Positions 1-6,509 of a stretch of 7,513 nucleotides of DNA are shown here, piece after piece. The DNA is from an uncultured Bacteroidales bacterium (lineage in GTDB: Bacteria > Bacteroidota > Bacteroidia > Bacteroidales > UBA932), in NCBI GenBank assembly GCA_937906795.1, contig CALCUQ010000151.1, forward strand, positions 1 to 7,513. The letters are read 5' to 3'. The notes beneath the pieces are model-generated. The model was not told where the DNA came from, made no database searches, and saw only the letters and a list, made by a program, of their open reading frames with translations. The translations under genes and the position numbers were made by a program. Every line of letters starts with the position of its first letter. Within the stretch, counting starts at the first letter, position 1.

Positions 1-209
1 CAATGGGAGCTGTTAGAATTAGTGGAAGTGGTGGTTTTATGGGATATTGGGGATGGTTTAAAGAGAGGGATCTTGGTAAATATTTTGCCTATTATGGCCG
101 CTCAAGCGATTGCTTTCTGGTTGAACTTGCAAATGGCAGAAAGTATATGCTAGGATGCAAAAATGCACCACAAATGGTTGAGTACATTAATGGGAATATA
201 AAAAAGTAA
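1..209 (+). CDS. Bacterial PH-domain-like protein, C-terminal part (5' truncated by window edge)
   Basis: This is the last 68 residues of a reading frame that enters from the left edge and ends in TAA at 207-209. A Met codon lies at position 3, but with only two bases before it this cannot be taken as the true start, and the fold suggested below needs more N-terminal sequence. The visible part has a glycine-rich turn (GSGGFMGYWGWF), then LGKYFAYY and a strand-like stretch GRKYMLGC, ending in a short helix (APQMVEYINGNI). From memory this order (G-S-G-G-x-x-G-Y-x-G-x-F, LGxY, then a conserved strand) resembles the C-terminal half of the small bacterial PH domains common in Bacteroidota, which are often preceded by membrane segments. 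Nothing in the fragment reveals a ligand or partner. A promoter for the next gene begins only 4 bp after the stop, so this gene is probably transcribed separately from it. Family call is moderate and function unknown. Confidence 0.6.
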   Translation, partial: MGAVRISGSGGFMGYWGWFKERDLGKYFAYYGRSSDCFLVELANGRKYMLGCKNAPQMVEYINGNIKK

Positions 210-212
210 TTG

Positions 213-243
213 TTTGTTACTAACGGAATTATATGTATATTTG
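213..243 (+). promoter_or_regulatory. Bacteroidota-type promoter for the three-hairpin membrane protein
   Basis: TTTG at 213-216 is followed after exactly 19 bp by TATATTTG at 236-243. This fits the Bacteroidota sigma-ABfr consensus TTTG-N19-TAnnTTTG with every fixed base present. Transcription would begin around 249-252, giving a leader of about 60 nt before the ATG at 313. The right half is overlapped by an imperfect palindrome. Confidence 0.65.
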
Positions 244-261
244 TATACGAATACACATATA
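236..261. repeat. 26-bp imperfect palindrome over the -7 element and predicted transcription start
   Basis: Arms 236-246 and 251-261 are inverted copies matching at 10 of 11 positions (only 241/256 fails), around a 4-bp centre ACGA; the core is TGTAT-ACGA-ATACA. It covers the whole -7 element and the expected start site, where a repressor would block transcription. It could instead be a hairpin at the mRNA 5' end or a chance result of AT-rich sequence. The operator role is inference. Confidence 0.4.
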
Positions 262-312
262 TAAGTTTTCGATCAAAAATACTAATATACAATCAATTAA
301 TCTTTATAAATT

Positions 313-912
313 ATGGAAAACAAAAGTTTACTTTGGAAGGAAAGTGTAAATAAAGCTTTTTACGGATTCCTTGCTTTTACATTATTGAGTGGTGTAGTTG
401 GCGGTATTGTGTCTCTAGTTAGTGGTGCAGCAGGTATTGCTTCTTTGGCTTCTGGTGGCAGCGGTGCAGGTTTGGTAATGCCTCTTATTGTTGGTATTTT
501 GGCAATAGCCGGATATGTTTATTATTTCTTGGGTATTAAAGGAATGAAAGCTGCTTCTGTTGGTAATGTTATTGAGCCTGGTACATCTCAAATTTATACA
601 GGTGCATTACTTGCACTGATTGGTGCAGTTGTTGACCTTATTCCTTTACTTGGATGGGTAGCTGCAATTTTGAGCATTATCTCTTTTGTGTTAATGTTCT
701 TGGGCTTTGGTAAAATTAGAGATTTGGCTGTAAATTCAAATGCAGCTGCAGGTGCAAAACAACTTTGGTTGGCAATGTTACTAGGACTTATTGGAGCAGT
801 TATTGGTTTTATTCCATTTATTGGTGGAATCATAAGCATGATTATCTCAATTGTGGTTCTTGTATTTGGTTTCTTAGGTTGGAAAAACATTTCAAATTCT
901 GAGTTAGAGTAA
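313..912 (+). CDS. Small integral membrane protein of three related transmembrane hairpins, function unknown
   Basis: The 199-residue protein is almost entirely hydrophobic, with a short polar N-terminus (about residues 1-13) and a short polar tail. Predicted membrane segments lie near residues 16-38, 54-75, 94-112, 115-132, 151-169 and 172-190, giving an even number with both ends on the same side, probably the cytoplasm. Three hairpins look like copies of one unit. Copies two (95-136) and three (152-193) align clearly: A-L-I-G-A-V-V-D-L-I-P-L-L-G against G-L-I-G-A-V-I-G-F-I-P-F-I-G, each closing with FLGFGKI or FLGWKNI. The first hairpin (16-79) is more divergent but also closes with FLGIKGMK. 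It has no signal peptide cleavage site and no recognisable catalytic motif. The gene has its own promoter and a strong terminator, so it is a single-gene unit. I do not recognise the family. A scaffold, stress-related or channel-like membrane protein is possible, but nothing in the sequence decides this. Confidence 0.85.
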   Translation: MENKSLLWKESVNKAFYGFLAFTLLSGVVGGIVSLVSGAAGIASLASGGSGAGLVMPLIVGILAIAGYVYYFLGIKGMKAASVGNVIEPGTSQIYTGALLALIGAVVDLIPLLGWVAAILSIISFVLMFLGFGKIRDLAVNSNAAAGAKQLWLAMLLGLIGAVIGFIPFIGGIISMIISIVVLVFGFLGWKNISNSELE

Positions 913-928
913 TCTTAAATAAATTATA

Positions 929-962
929 AAAAAGACAGCATCCAAACGGGTGCTGTCTTTTT
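929..962 (+). terminator. Rho-independent terminator after the membrane protein gene
   Basis: Perfect 12-bp arms at 929-940 (core AAAGACAGCA) and 951-962, extendable by a G-T and two C-G pairs to leave a tetraloop AAAC at 944-947. The descending arm ends in a run of T. The A-run on the other side would let it work in both directions, though no gene reads in from the right here. Confidence 0.85.
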
Positions 963-980
963 CTTGTTGTATATTAGTCT

Positions 981-988
981 TATATTTG
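981..988 (+). promoter_or_regulatory. -7 promoter element for the ldcA/glycosidase unit
   Basis: TATATTTG at 981-988 matches the Bacteroidota -7 consensus TAnnTTTG and is identical to the -7 elements before the membrane protein and tig. No TTTG lies at the expected distance upstream; the only nearby TTG (964-966) is too close at 14 bp. The -33 part is therefore weak or absent. A start near 995 would leave a leader of roughly 10 nt. Confidence 0.45.
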
Positions 989-1005
989 TAAAAAACTAAA
1001 AATAT

Positions 1006-1908
1006 ATGAGACCACAATATTTAAAAGAGGGAGATACAATAGCTGTTGTAGCAATAGCATCATCGCCAAGCCAGGCACAAATGGCCGCAAACTGGAAAGC
1101 ACAATTTGAGAGTTGGGGATTAAAAGTAAAAGTAAGCGAACATATCACAGATAGAATTCATTATGATTTTGCCGGAGATCACAAACTTAGGGCAGAAGAG
1201 CTTACTAAAATGGTGCTTGATAAAGATGTAAAGGCAATTGTGTCTATAAGAGGTGGATATGGTACAATGCATACCATCAAACATTTGGATATGAATATCT
1301 TTAAAGAGAACCCAAAATGGATTATAGGATACAGCGACATTACCATTCTTCACTATGCTTTGCAGAAAATGGGAATTGAGAGCATTCATGGAGCAATGCC
1401 AGGTACCTTTACTGAGGAATTTGATGGCTTTTCACAAAATTCATTAAAAGATGCTTTGTTTGGGAATGTGGTAGCCTATACAACAAACCCATCTAAATAT
1501 AATAATTTTGGAGCAGGAGAGGGTAAACTTGTGGGAGGAAACATTACATTGCTTAGAAATCTTGTAGGTACACCTTTAGATAATGACTACAATGAACCTA
1601 CAATCTTGTTCATTGAGGATATAGATGAGAAAATGCATAAAATAGACAGTAAGTTATGGCATCTGAGAGAGTGCGGTTATCTGGCAAAATGTAAAGGTAT
1701 TGTAGTTGGTTACTTTACAGATATAGCAGATGAGGATTTATGGGAACAAAGTGTTTATGACCTGATTTACTCATATACAAAAGATCTTAATATTCCAGTA
1801 ATGTTTAATTTCCCTTGTGGCCACGAGCATCCAAATGCAAGTATCTATTTGGGTAGGAATGTTCAGATGAGTGTAAATGAAAGTGGTGGAGTATTGAGGT
1901 TTTTATAA
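1006..1908 (+). CDS. ldcA: LD-carboxypeptidase, peptidase family S66 (murein tetrapeptide carboxypeptidase type)
   Basis: Family S66 enzymes remove the terminal D-Ala from peptidoglycan tetrapeptides by cutting an L-D bond, usually in the cytoplasm during murein recycling. The 300-residue length is normal for the family. The N-terminal domain opens with LKEGDTIAVVAIASSPS and carries the glycine-rich IRGGYG (81-86). The nucleophile motif IIGYSDIT places the catalytic Ser at residue 110. The C-terminal domain has LVGGNITLLRNLVGTP, then LFIEDIDE with the likely catalytic Glu204, and NFPCGHEHPNAS with the likely catalytic His273, completing the Ser-Glu-His triad. There is no signal peptide, which fits cytoplasmic recycling. 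The ATG at 1006 begins directly at the conserved N-terminus and has no Shine-Dalgarno box. The secreted glycosidase gene follows 38 bp later on the same strand with no terminator between them, so the two are probably co-transcribed. Related S66 members include microcin C self-immunity proteins (MccF type), which cannot be excluded by sequence alone. Confidence 0.92.
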   Translation: MRPQYLKEGDTIAVVAIASSPSQAQMAANWKAQFESWGLKVKVSEHITDRIHYDFAGDHKLRAEELTKMVLDKDVKAIVSIRGGYGTMHTIKHLDMNIFKENPKWIIGYSDITILHYALQKMGIESIHGAMPGTFTEEFDGFSQNSLKDALFGNVVAYTTNPSKYNNFGAGEGKLVGGNITLLRNLVGTPLDNDYNEPTILFIEDIDEKMHKIDSKLWHLRECGYLAKCKGIVVGYFTDIADEDLWEQSVYDLIYSYTKDLNIPVMFNFPCGHEHPNASIYLGRNVQMSVNESGGVLRFL

Positions 1909-1946
1909 GCCAGAAAATTGTAGATTTACAGAAAATATCAAAGAAT

Positions 1947-2831
1947 ATGATTAAGAGAAGTTTATTATTATCATTAGCTCTTTTGATGAGCCTATTGGTA
2001 TTGGCTCAAAGTAAAGATTCATTGACTTTTGTAAATGCTCCCTGGGAAGTGTCTCAGATTGCAAAAGGAATTACATTAAAGCAGTTCCATTTTACAGGGG
2101 ATAACAAAATTTTTGAGTCCAGCCAGTATATTTCAATTATAGAGATTGATACTAAAAAAGCAAAAGGACGCTTTGCTTTGGCAAATGATCCGGGCAGGAT
2201 TACCCCTACCAGCAAATTTGCTAAAGACAGTGGAGCGGTGGTAGCTGTGAACGGAACCTTTTATAATATGAGAAAGCCATATAACAGTGTAAGCTTCTTT
2301 AGAAAATATGGAGAACTTTGTTATGAGTTTACAGAAAAAATGGAGCAGAGAGACAACGGAGCACTGGCTATTTCAAAGAAAGGAAAAATAAGTATTGAAT
2401 ACGCACCTGTAGATGAGCAAGGACTTGTTCTTGCTGCAGACTGGGCTAAAAATGTTGCCGCACCTCATGTTATGGGTAGTGGTCCGGCATTGTTGAAAGA
2501 TGGACAACAAGCACCTTTAATCCAGAATTCATTCAACAAGAACAGACATCCCCGCAGTGCTGTTGCAACCTATAAGAACAAAGTATATCTTATTACCGTA
2601 GATGGTAGGGCAAAAGGTGTGGCAGATGGTATGAGCTTATGGGAGTTTACCTCAATTATGCGTTATATTGGAGCAGACAATGCCCTTAATATGGACGGAG
2701 GAGGATCTACAACCCTATATGTAAAAGATGCACCGGAAAATGGAATAGTAAACCATCCTTCAGACAATAAGAAATTTGACAGGCAAGGAGAAAGACATGT
2801 AGTGAATTCTCTTCTTTTTATTCCCCGATAA
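1947..2831 (+). CDS. Secreted NAGPA-type phosphodiester glycosidase family protein
   Basis: The 294-residue protein starts with a signal peptide: basic MIKR, a Leu-rich core (residues 5-19), and a likely cut near LVLA-QS (20/21). There is no lipobox Cys, so it should be released to the periplasm or beyond. The mature part shows the hallmarks of the family named after the human enzyme that uncovers mannose 6-phosphate: VVAVNGTFYNM (98-108), VMGSGPALLKDG (175-186), HPRSAVATYKNKVYLITVDGR split over 201-221, and the terminal core ALNMDGGGSTTLYV (246-259) followed by RHVVNSLLFI. The known family member hydrolyses a sugar phosphodiester bond; the substrate here is not known and could be a teichoic-acid-like, capsular or lipid-linked sugar phosphate. 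Its position directly behind the S66 carboxypeptidase suggests a role in cell-envelope glycan turnover, which is inference. The family is clear; the reaction is not demonstrated. Confidence 0.85.
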   Translation: MIKRSLLLSLALLMSLLVLAQSKDSLTFVNAPWEVSQIAKGITLKQFHFTGDNKIFESSQYISIIEIDTKKAKGRFALANDPGRITPTSKFAKDSGAVVAVNGTFYNMRKPYNSVSFFRKYGELCYEFTEKMEQRDNGALAISKKGKISIEYAPVDEQGLVLAADWAKNVAAPHVMGSGPALLKDGQQAPLIQNSFNKNRHPRSAVATYKNKVYLITVDGRAKGVADGMSLWEFTSIMRYIGADNALNMDGGGSTTLYVKDAPENGIVNHPSDNKKFDRQGERHVVNSLLFIPR

Positions 2832-2879
2832 GTAATCAACCTTGTCTTGGAATGGAGGAAGCTAATATATAAAATAATG

Positions 2880-2903
2880 AGAGGGTGACAAAAGTCACCC
2901 TCT
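2880..2903. terminator. Bidirectional terminator between the convergent glycosidase and glutamine synthetase genes
   Basis: Perfect 10-bp GC-rich arms (core GAGGGTGAC at 2881-2889 and its complement at 2894-2902) enclose the loop AAAA. On the plus strand the tail is TGTTTGTTTTAT. On the minus strand the hairpin is followed by a T-rich stretch as well, so it can serve both genes. It lies 7 bp beyond the stop of the minus-strand gene. Confidence 0.85.
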
Positions 2904-2910
2904 GTTTGTT

Positions 2911-4413
2911 TTATCCGCAATGGAAATACTTTTCAACCATTTTTATGAGCTCATCTGGGTTATCTTGCAGATAGACTCTTAAAGAAGAATCATCATATGA
3001 TTTGAGTTTGGCAATAATACCATCAATCATTGCAGGAGAGAAAACATTATATTTTTGGTAAATATCACGTTGCTTTTCCAGACATTCAGCAGACGCAGCA
3101 CAACTGTCTGGCAACTGGGCCAAACCTTTTAGTTTGTCTTCATTTTCCTTTTGGTGAATATTTACATTAACATAAGTTTTTTCTGCAATCTCCAATGCAT
3201 TATCCATCTGCAAACCATGACGGCAAGCAACAGCCAAGCCTGCAATTAGCTGATACAAGTCTGCAGATCCGTCTGGAGAACGCATTTCAACAGTCTGTTT
3301 TTGTGTTGTGTCAAAGTTTGATGCCTCTTCCAATGGATTTGCTGTTTTGCACATATCTGCATCTGCAACCCAGCCAAGAGGAACCCTTACAAGTACAGAA
3401 CGGTTACGGTCACCCCAGCAAATATTTGTAGGAGCCTCCTGATGAGGAACAAGTCTCATATATGCCATTGGGTTAGTATTGCCAAAAGCAGTAATTGATG
3501 GGGCAAGTTCCATCATGCCGGCAATTGCTTTGCGTGCAGTTTGTGAAAGAACACCATTATCCAGCATCTGGCTTTTTCCATCTTTGGTTATTTTCATATG
3601 GATATGTAGTCCTGAGCCTGCCTTGCCGGTAGTTATTTTTGGTGCAAAAGTAACTTCGTAGCCATGTTGATAAGCCAGATTCCTTATAATCCATTTGGCA
3701 ACAGTAAGCTGGTCTGCAGCCTCTGTTGCATCTACAGGCAAGAATTCAATTTCATTCTGCTCGTAAATTTTACCGTTAAGAGTAAAGTTTCCAACCTCGC
3801 TGTGTCCATATTTGATTTGTCCTCCGGCTTGGGCAATATATGTCATACATTTTGTGCGGAACTCTCCAAATTTGGAATATGGTGCAGATTCATGATACCC
3901 TTTCTGGTCTGTGGCTGCATACATATTGTCATCTGGAGCTATTACATAGTATTCCAATTCTCCCATTGCCTGAAATTCAAATCCGGTTTCCTGTTTAAAT
4001 GCTTTGCACGCTTTGGCAAGGGTATATTCAGGGGAACTCTCCAGTGGTTTGCCATCTTTGTTAAAATAAGAACAAAGCATTGTAAGGGTTGGAATTTGTG
4101 CAAATGGATCTACAAAGGCTGTGCGGAATTTTGGAACAACATACAAATCACTGCTGCCTGCCTCTATAAAAGGGAACAGGCTGGAGCCATCCACTCTTTC
4201 TCCGCAAGTGAGAATTGTTTGTAGATAATCAAGATTGTTTATGACAAAATTGAGTGTTTTAAGCCTTCCATCTGCAGCAGGATACATAAAGTTTACAACC
4301 TTTATGTTATTGTCGCAGATATAACCTATTATATCGTTTCTGGTAAAATCTTTGGGGCATTTTCCAAGTGCCTGTACCAGTAGGTTTGGGCTTAATGCAA
4401 TATTGTAGTCCAT
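2911..4413 (-). CDS. glnA: Glutamine synthetase, type I family (non-adenylylated variant)
   Basis: The family joins ammonia to glutamate using ATP in a dodecameric cytoplasmic enzyme. At 500 residues the size fits type I and not the roughly 730-residue type III found in many Bacteroidota. The N-terminal beta-grasp part (to about residue 110) includes VDGSSLFPF with Asp75. The catalytic part has the metal ligands in GELEYY (Glu152, Glu154) and YEQNEIEF (Glu221), then GSGLHIH (His270), YMRLVPHQEAP (Arg320, Glu326), GDRNRSVLVRVP (Arg336, Arg338) and VEMRSPDGSADLYQ (Glu377, Arg379). By memory alignment to the Salmonella enzyme all main catalytic positions are present, but the Asn before GSG in the glutamate-binding loop is Ala266, as I recall for some gamma-glutamyl-amine ligases of this family. 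The region of the adenylylation Tyr reads VNVNIHQKEN with no Tyr, so control by adenylylation is unlikely. It follows ferritin by 15 bp and is probably co-transcribed. Family is certain; glutamate-ammonia specificity, and so the symbol, is tentative. Confidence 0.85.
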   Translation of the reverse strand: MDYNIALSPNLLVQALGKCPKDFTRNDIIGYICDNNIKVVNFMYPAADGRLKTLNFVINNLDYLQTILTCGERVDGSSLFPFIEAGSSDLYVVPKFRTAFVDPFAQIPTLTMLCSYFNKDGKPLESSPEYTLAKACKAFKQETGFEFQAMGELEYYVIAPDDNMYAATDQKGYHESAPYSKFGEFRTKCMTYIAQAGGQIKYGHSEVGNFTLNGKIYEQNEIEFLPVDATEAADQLTVAKWIIRNLAYQHGYEVTFAPKITTGKAGSGLHIHMKITKDGKSQMLDNGVLSQTARKAIAGMMELAPSITAFGNTNPMAYMRLVPHQEAPTNICWGDRNRSVLVRVPLGWVADADMCKTANPLEEASNFDTTQKQTVEMRSPDGSADLYQLIAGLAVACRHGLQMDNALEIAEKTYVNVNIHQKENEDKLKGLAQLPDSCAASAECLEKQRDIYQKYNVFSPAMIDGIIAKLKSYDDSSLRVYLQDNPDELIKMVEKYFHCG

Positions 4414-4428
4414 GTGATTCTTGTTTTA

Positions 4429-4950
4429 TTATTCCCCTTTTTGCAATGGAGCCGGAACAGTATATACTCTTGTTGCCAAATCTTTGTCTATCATAAGGAT
4501 GCCGTATTTATTACCCTCAACAGCCTCCAATTGGTCAATGATATCATTGGCATTCTCTTCTTCCTCAACCTGCTCATCAATAAACCACATCAGCAGGTTC
4601 TGAGCTGCATAATCCTTTTCCTCTACTGCAACCTCATAAAGAGAATGTATAAGTGCTGTAACTTTTTTCTCATGAGCCAATGTATCTTTGAAAGATGCCA
4701 AAGTGTTCTCCCAAGTAGTTTGTACCTCAGCAATAGGGGCAAGAGTTACTCTGTTGCCTCTCGATAGAACGTGGTTCATTAGAATCTGTGCATGAGCCTG
4801 CTCTTCCTGGAATTGTACCATATACCAGTTTGCTGCACCTTTTTGACCTTGTGCAGAAGCATTTACAGACATAGAAAGATATAAATATGCAGACCAAAGT
4901 TCTGCGTTGATTTGTGCATTGAATGCAGCACATAGTTTATCGCTTAACAT
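4429..4950 (-). CDS. ftnA: Non-haem bacterial ferritin (FtnA type)
   Basis: The 173-residue protein is a four-helix-bundle iron store that oxidises Fe(II) and holds the mineral in a 24-subunit cytoplasmic shell. The length is usual. Ferroxidase ligands are all in place by comparison with E. coli FtnA: Glu17 (NAELWSAYLYL, with the conserved Tyr24), Glu50 and His53 (FQEEQAHAQ), Glu94, Gln127 and Glu130 in FIDEQVEEEE. Glu49, Glu126 and Glu129, which form the third iron site of bacterial ferritins, are also present. No haem-binding Met at the bacterioferritin position is evident, and there is no signal or targeting peptide. It starts at the ATG complementary to 4948-4950, directly behind a matching minus-strand promoter, and leads a two-gene unit with the glutamine synthetase family gene. 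No Fur-like box is visible upstream. Confidence 0.95.
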   Translation of the reverse strand: MLSDKLCAAFNAQINAELWSAYLYLSMSVNASAQGQKGAANWYMVQFQEEQAHAQILMNHVLSRGNRVTLAPIAEVQTTWENTLASFKDTLAHEKKVTALIHSLYEVAVEEKDYAAQNLLMWFIDEQVEEEENANDIIDQLEAVEGNKYGILMIDKDLATRVYTVPAPLQKGE

Positions 4951-4987
4951 AATATGATTTTTTAAAAGTTTTGTAAAATGTTTTCTT

Positions 4988-5019
4988 CAAAGATATATTT
5001 TTTCTCCTTCTTTTACAAT
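4988..5019 (-). promoter_or_regulatory. Promoter for the ferritin/glutamine synthetase unit
   Basis: Read on the minus strand, ATTG (5019-5016) is followed after 20 bp by TATCTTTG (4995-4988), a full match to TAnnTTTG with three of four bases of the -33 box. The start of transcription would be about 30 nt before the ferritin ATG. Confidence 0.55.
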
Positions 5020-5028
5020 ACCTATCTC

Positions 5029-5060
5029 TTTGTAAATTTTGTTAAAAATTCCTATATTTG
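5029..5060 (+). promoter_or_regulatory. Promoter for trigger factor
   Basis: TTTG at 5029-5032 is followed after 20 bp by TATATTTG at 5053-5060. Transcription from about 5066-5068 gives a leader near 60 nt before the ATG at 5128. The -33 boxes of this and the ferritin promoter are only 9 bp apart, back to back. Confidence 0.65.
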
Positions 5061-5127
5061 CGCCCTATTTTACAGTTTGATGTAATTGTTTGATAAATAA
5101 TTGAATAATATAAATATAAAACCTAAC

Positions 5128-6453
5128 ATGAAAATTGAACAAATTAAAATTGACGATTTAACATTTCAGTTAGTTGTTAATATTGAGAAGGCTGATGCTC
5201 AAGAGAAAAAGAAACAGGCACTAAAAGAGTACAGAAAAAATGCAGAGCTAAAAGGTTTCCGTAAAGGAATGGCTCCAATGTCTTTAATTGAGAAAATGCA
5301 TGGTATGTCTGCATTGGTAGAGGGTGTAAACCAACTTATCTCTGAGGGTATCAACAATTATATTGCTGAGAACAAACTTAACATTCTTGGCGAGCCTCTT
5401 CCTTGTGAGGACAAACAAAAGAAAATTGATTGGGAGAATGATCAGGTTTACGAGTTTGTTTTTGATGCTGCTCTTTCTCCAGTAGTTGACTTTAAATTGT
5501 CGGCAGAAGATAAAATTGTTTCATACAATGTAACTGTTACTGATGAGTCTAAAAATGCTTACAAATCCAATATGCTAAAACAATTTGGCAAATTGGAGAA
5601 TGTAGATGTTATTAAAGATGAGGATTTCATTATTGCAGATCTTGAGCAAGGCGAGACTAAGATTGAGGGTGCATACATTACTCTAAGACAAATTGAGGAT
5701 GCTCAAATCAAAGATTTGTTCATTGGTAAAAAACCGGGTGACAGCTTTGAGTTGGATGTTAACAAAGCATTTGTAAATGATACAGACAGAGCTGCTCTTT
5801 TGAAAGTTTCAAAAGATGAGTTGGCAAATATAAATCCTATCTACAATGTAACAATCAAAGAGGTTAAAACTTTTGTTGAGGCTGAGCAAAACCAGGATTT
5901 GTATGACAGATTGTTTGGTGAGGGTGTAGTTAAGAGTGAGGAAGAGTTTGAGGCTAAAATTGTAGAGAGAATTGCTAAAGAGTATGAGCAAGAGAGTGCA
6001 TACAGATTTATGCTTGATGCAAGAGAGTATCTTTTGAACAAGACAAATATTCAAGCTCCTGAGCAATTTATGAAAAAATGGTTGTTTACCATTAATGAGG
6101 GTAAATTCACAATGGAGGACATTGAGAAAGATTTTGCTCTATTCCTAAAAGATTTCAAATGGCAACTTATCAGACAATACATTTGCAGAGAGCAAAATAT
6201 CCAGATTACAAGAGAGGATGTTCTTGCAGTAGCTAAACATATTGCAGGTTACCAGTTTGCTATGTATGGTCTTAACAATGTTCCCGACGAGCAATTGACT
6301 CAATATGCAGAGTCTTTGATGGGTAACGAGAAAGAGGGCAGAAGAATCTATGAGAAAACAGAGGAGGATAAAGTTCTTGCATATGTTAAGAGCGTAGTTT
6401 CTCTAGATGTTAAAGACATTACAATTGACGAGTTGCACAAATTGACAAACTAA
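5128..6453 (+). CDS. tig: Trigger factor, ribosome-associated chaperone
   Basis: Trigger factor binds the ribosome at the tunnel exit and shields nascent chains. From the ATG at 5128 the protein has 441 residues, close to the roughly 450 typical of Bacteroidota. A TTG at 5101 in the same frame would add nine residues (MNNINIKPN) without resemblance to the family, so the ATG is preferred. The ribosome-binding domain covers about residues 1-120 and carries the signature KGFRKGMAP (42-50). The next part (about 150-245) corresponds to the FKBP-like prolyl isomerase domain; it has KKPGDSFELDV but is divergent, as is usual in this phylum. The helical C-terminal chaperone arms cover the rest, with an amphipathic stretch around 270-300. 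Glu is encoded largely by GAG and Arg largely by AGA despite the AT-rich context. The gene has its own promoter and is closed by a hairpin 25 bp after the stop. Confidence 0.93.
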   Translation: MKIEQIKIDDLTFQLVVNIEKADAQEKKKQALKEYRKNAELKGFRKGMAPMSLIEKMHGMSALVEGVNQLISEGINNYIAENKLNILGEPLPCEDKQKKIDWENDQVYEFVFDAALSPVVDFKLSAEDKIVSYNVTVTDESKNAYKSNMLKQFGKLENVDVIKDEDFIIADLEQGETKIEGAYITLRQIEDAQIKDLFIGKKPGDSFELDVNKAFVNDTDRAALLKVSKDELANINPIYNVTIKEVKTFVEAEQNQDLYDRLFGEGVVKSEEEFEAKIVERIAKEYEQESAYRFMLDAREYLLNKTNIQAPEQFMKKWLFTINEGKFTMEDIEKDFALFLKDFKWQLIRQYICREQNIQITREDVLAVAKHIAGYQFAMYGLNNVPDEQLTQYAESLMGNEKEGRRIYEKTEEDKVLAYVKSVVSLDVKDITIDELHKLTN

Positions 6454-6477
6454 GATTTTGTATCACTCATAAATAAG

Positions 6478-6504
6478 AGAGGAGACCCCAAAAAGGTCTC
6501 CTCT
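6478..6504. terminator. Bidirectional terminator between tig and the Spy-like gene
   Basis: Arms 6478-6487 (AGAGGAGACC) and 6495-6504 pair over 10 bp around the loop CCAAAAA. Flanking ATAAG and CTTAT could extend the stem across a small bulge. T-rich sequence follows on the plus strand (TTATGTTT) and mixed A/T on the minus strand. The two genes converge on it with only 56 bp between their stops. Confidence 0.75.
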
Positions 6505-6509
6505 TATGT

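Noticed and set aside
594..890. 98-codon minus-strand open frame
   Set aside because: It is the complement of the repetitive membrane protein and owes its openness to that gene's codon pattern.
3664..4224. 186-codon plus-strand open frame
   Set aside because: It lies wholly antisense to the glutamine synthetase gene, is rich in Cys, Phe and Ile as expected for the complement of a coding strand, and matches nothing known.
4414..4767. 117-codon plus-strand open frame
   Set aside because: It is antisense to the ferritin gene, whose metal-binding residues are all intact, and has a random-looking composition.
5101..5127. TTG start giving trigger factor nine extra residues
   Set aside because: The added residues do not resemble the family N-terminus, and the ATG at 5128 begins at the expected place after a leader typical of the phylum.
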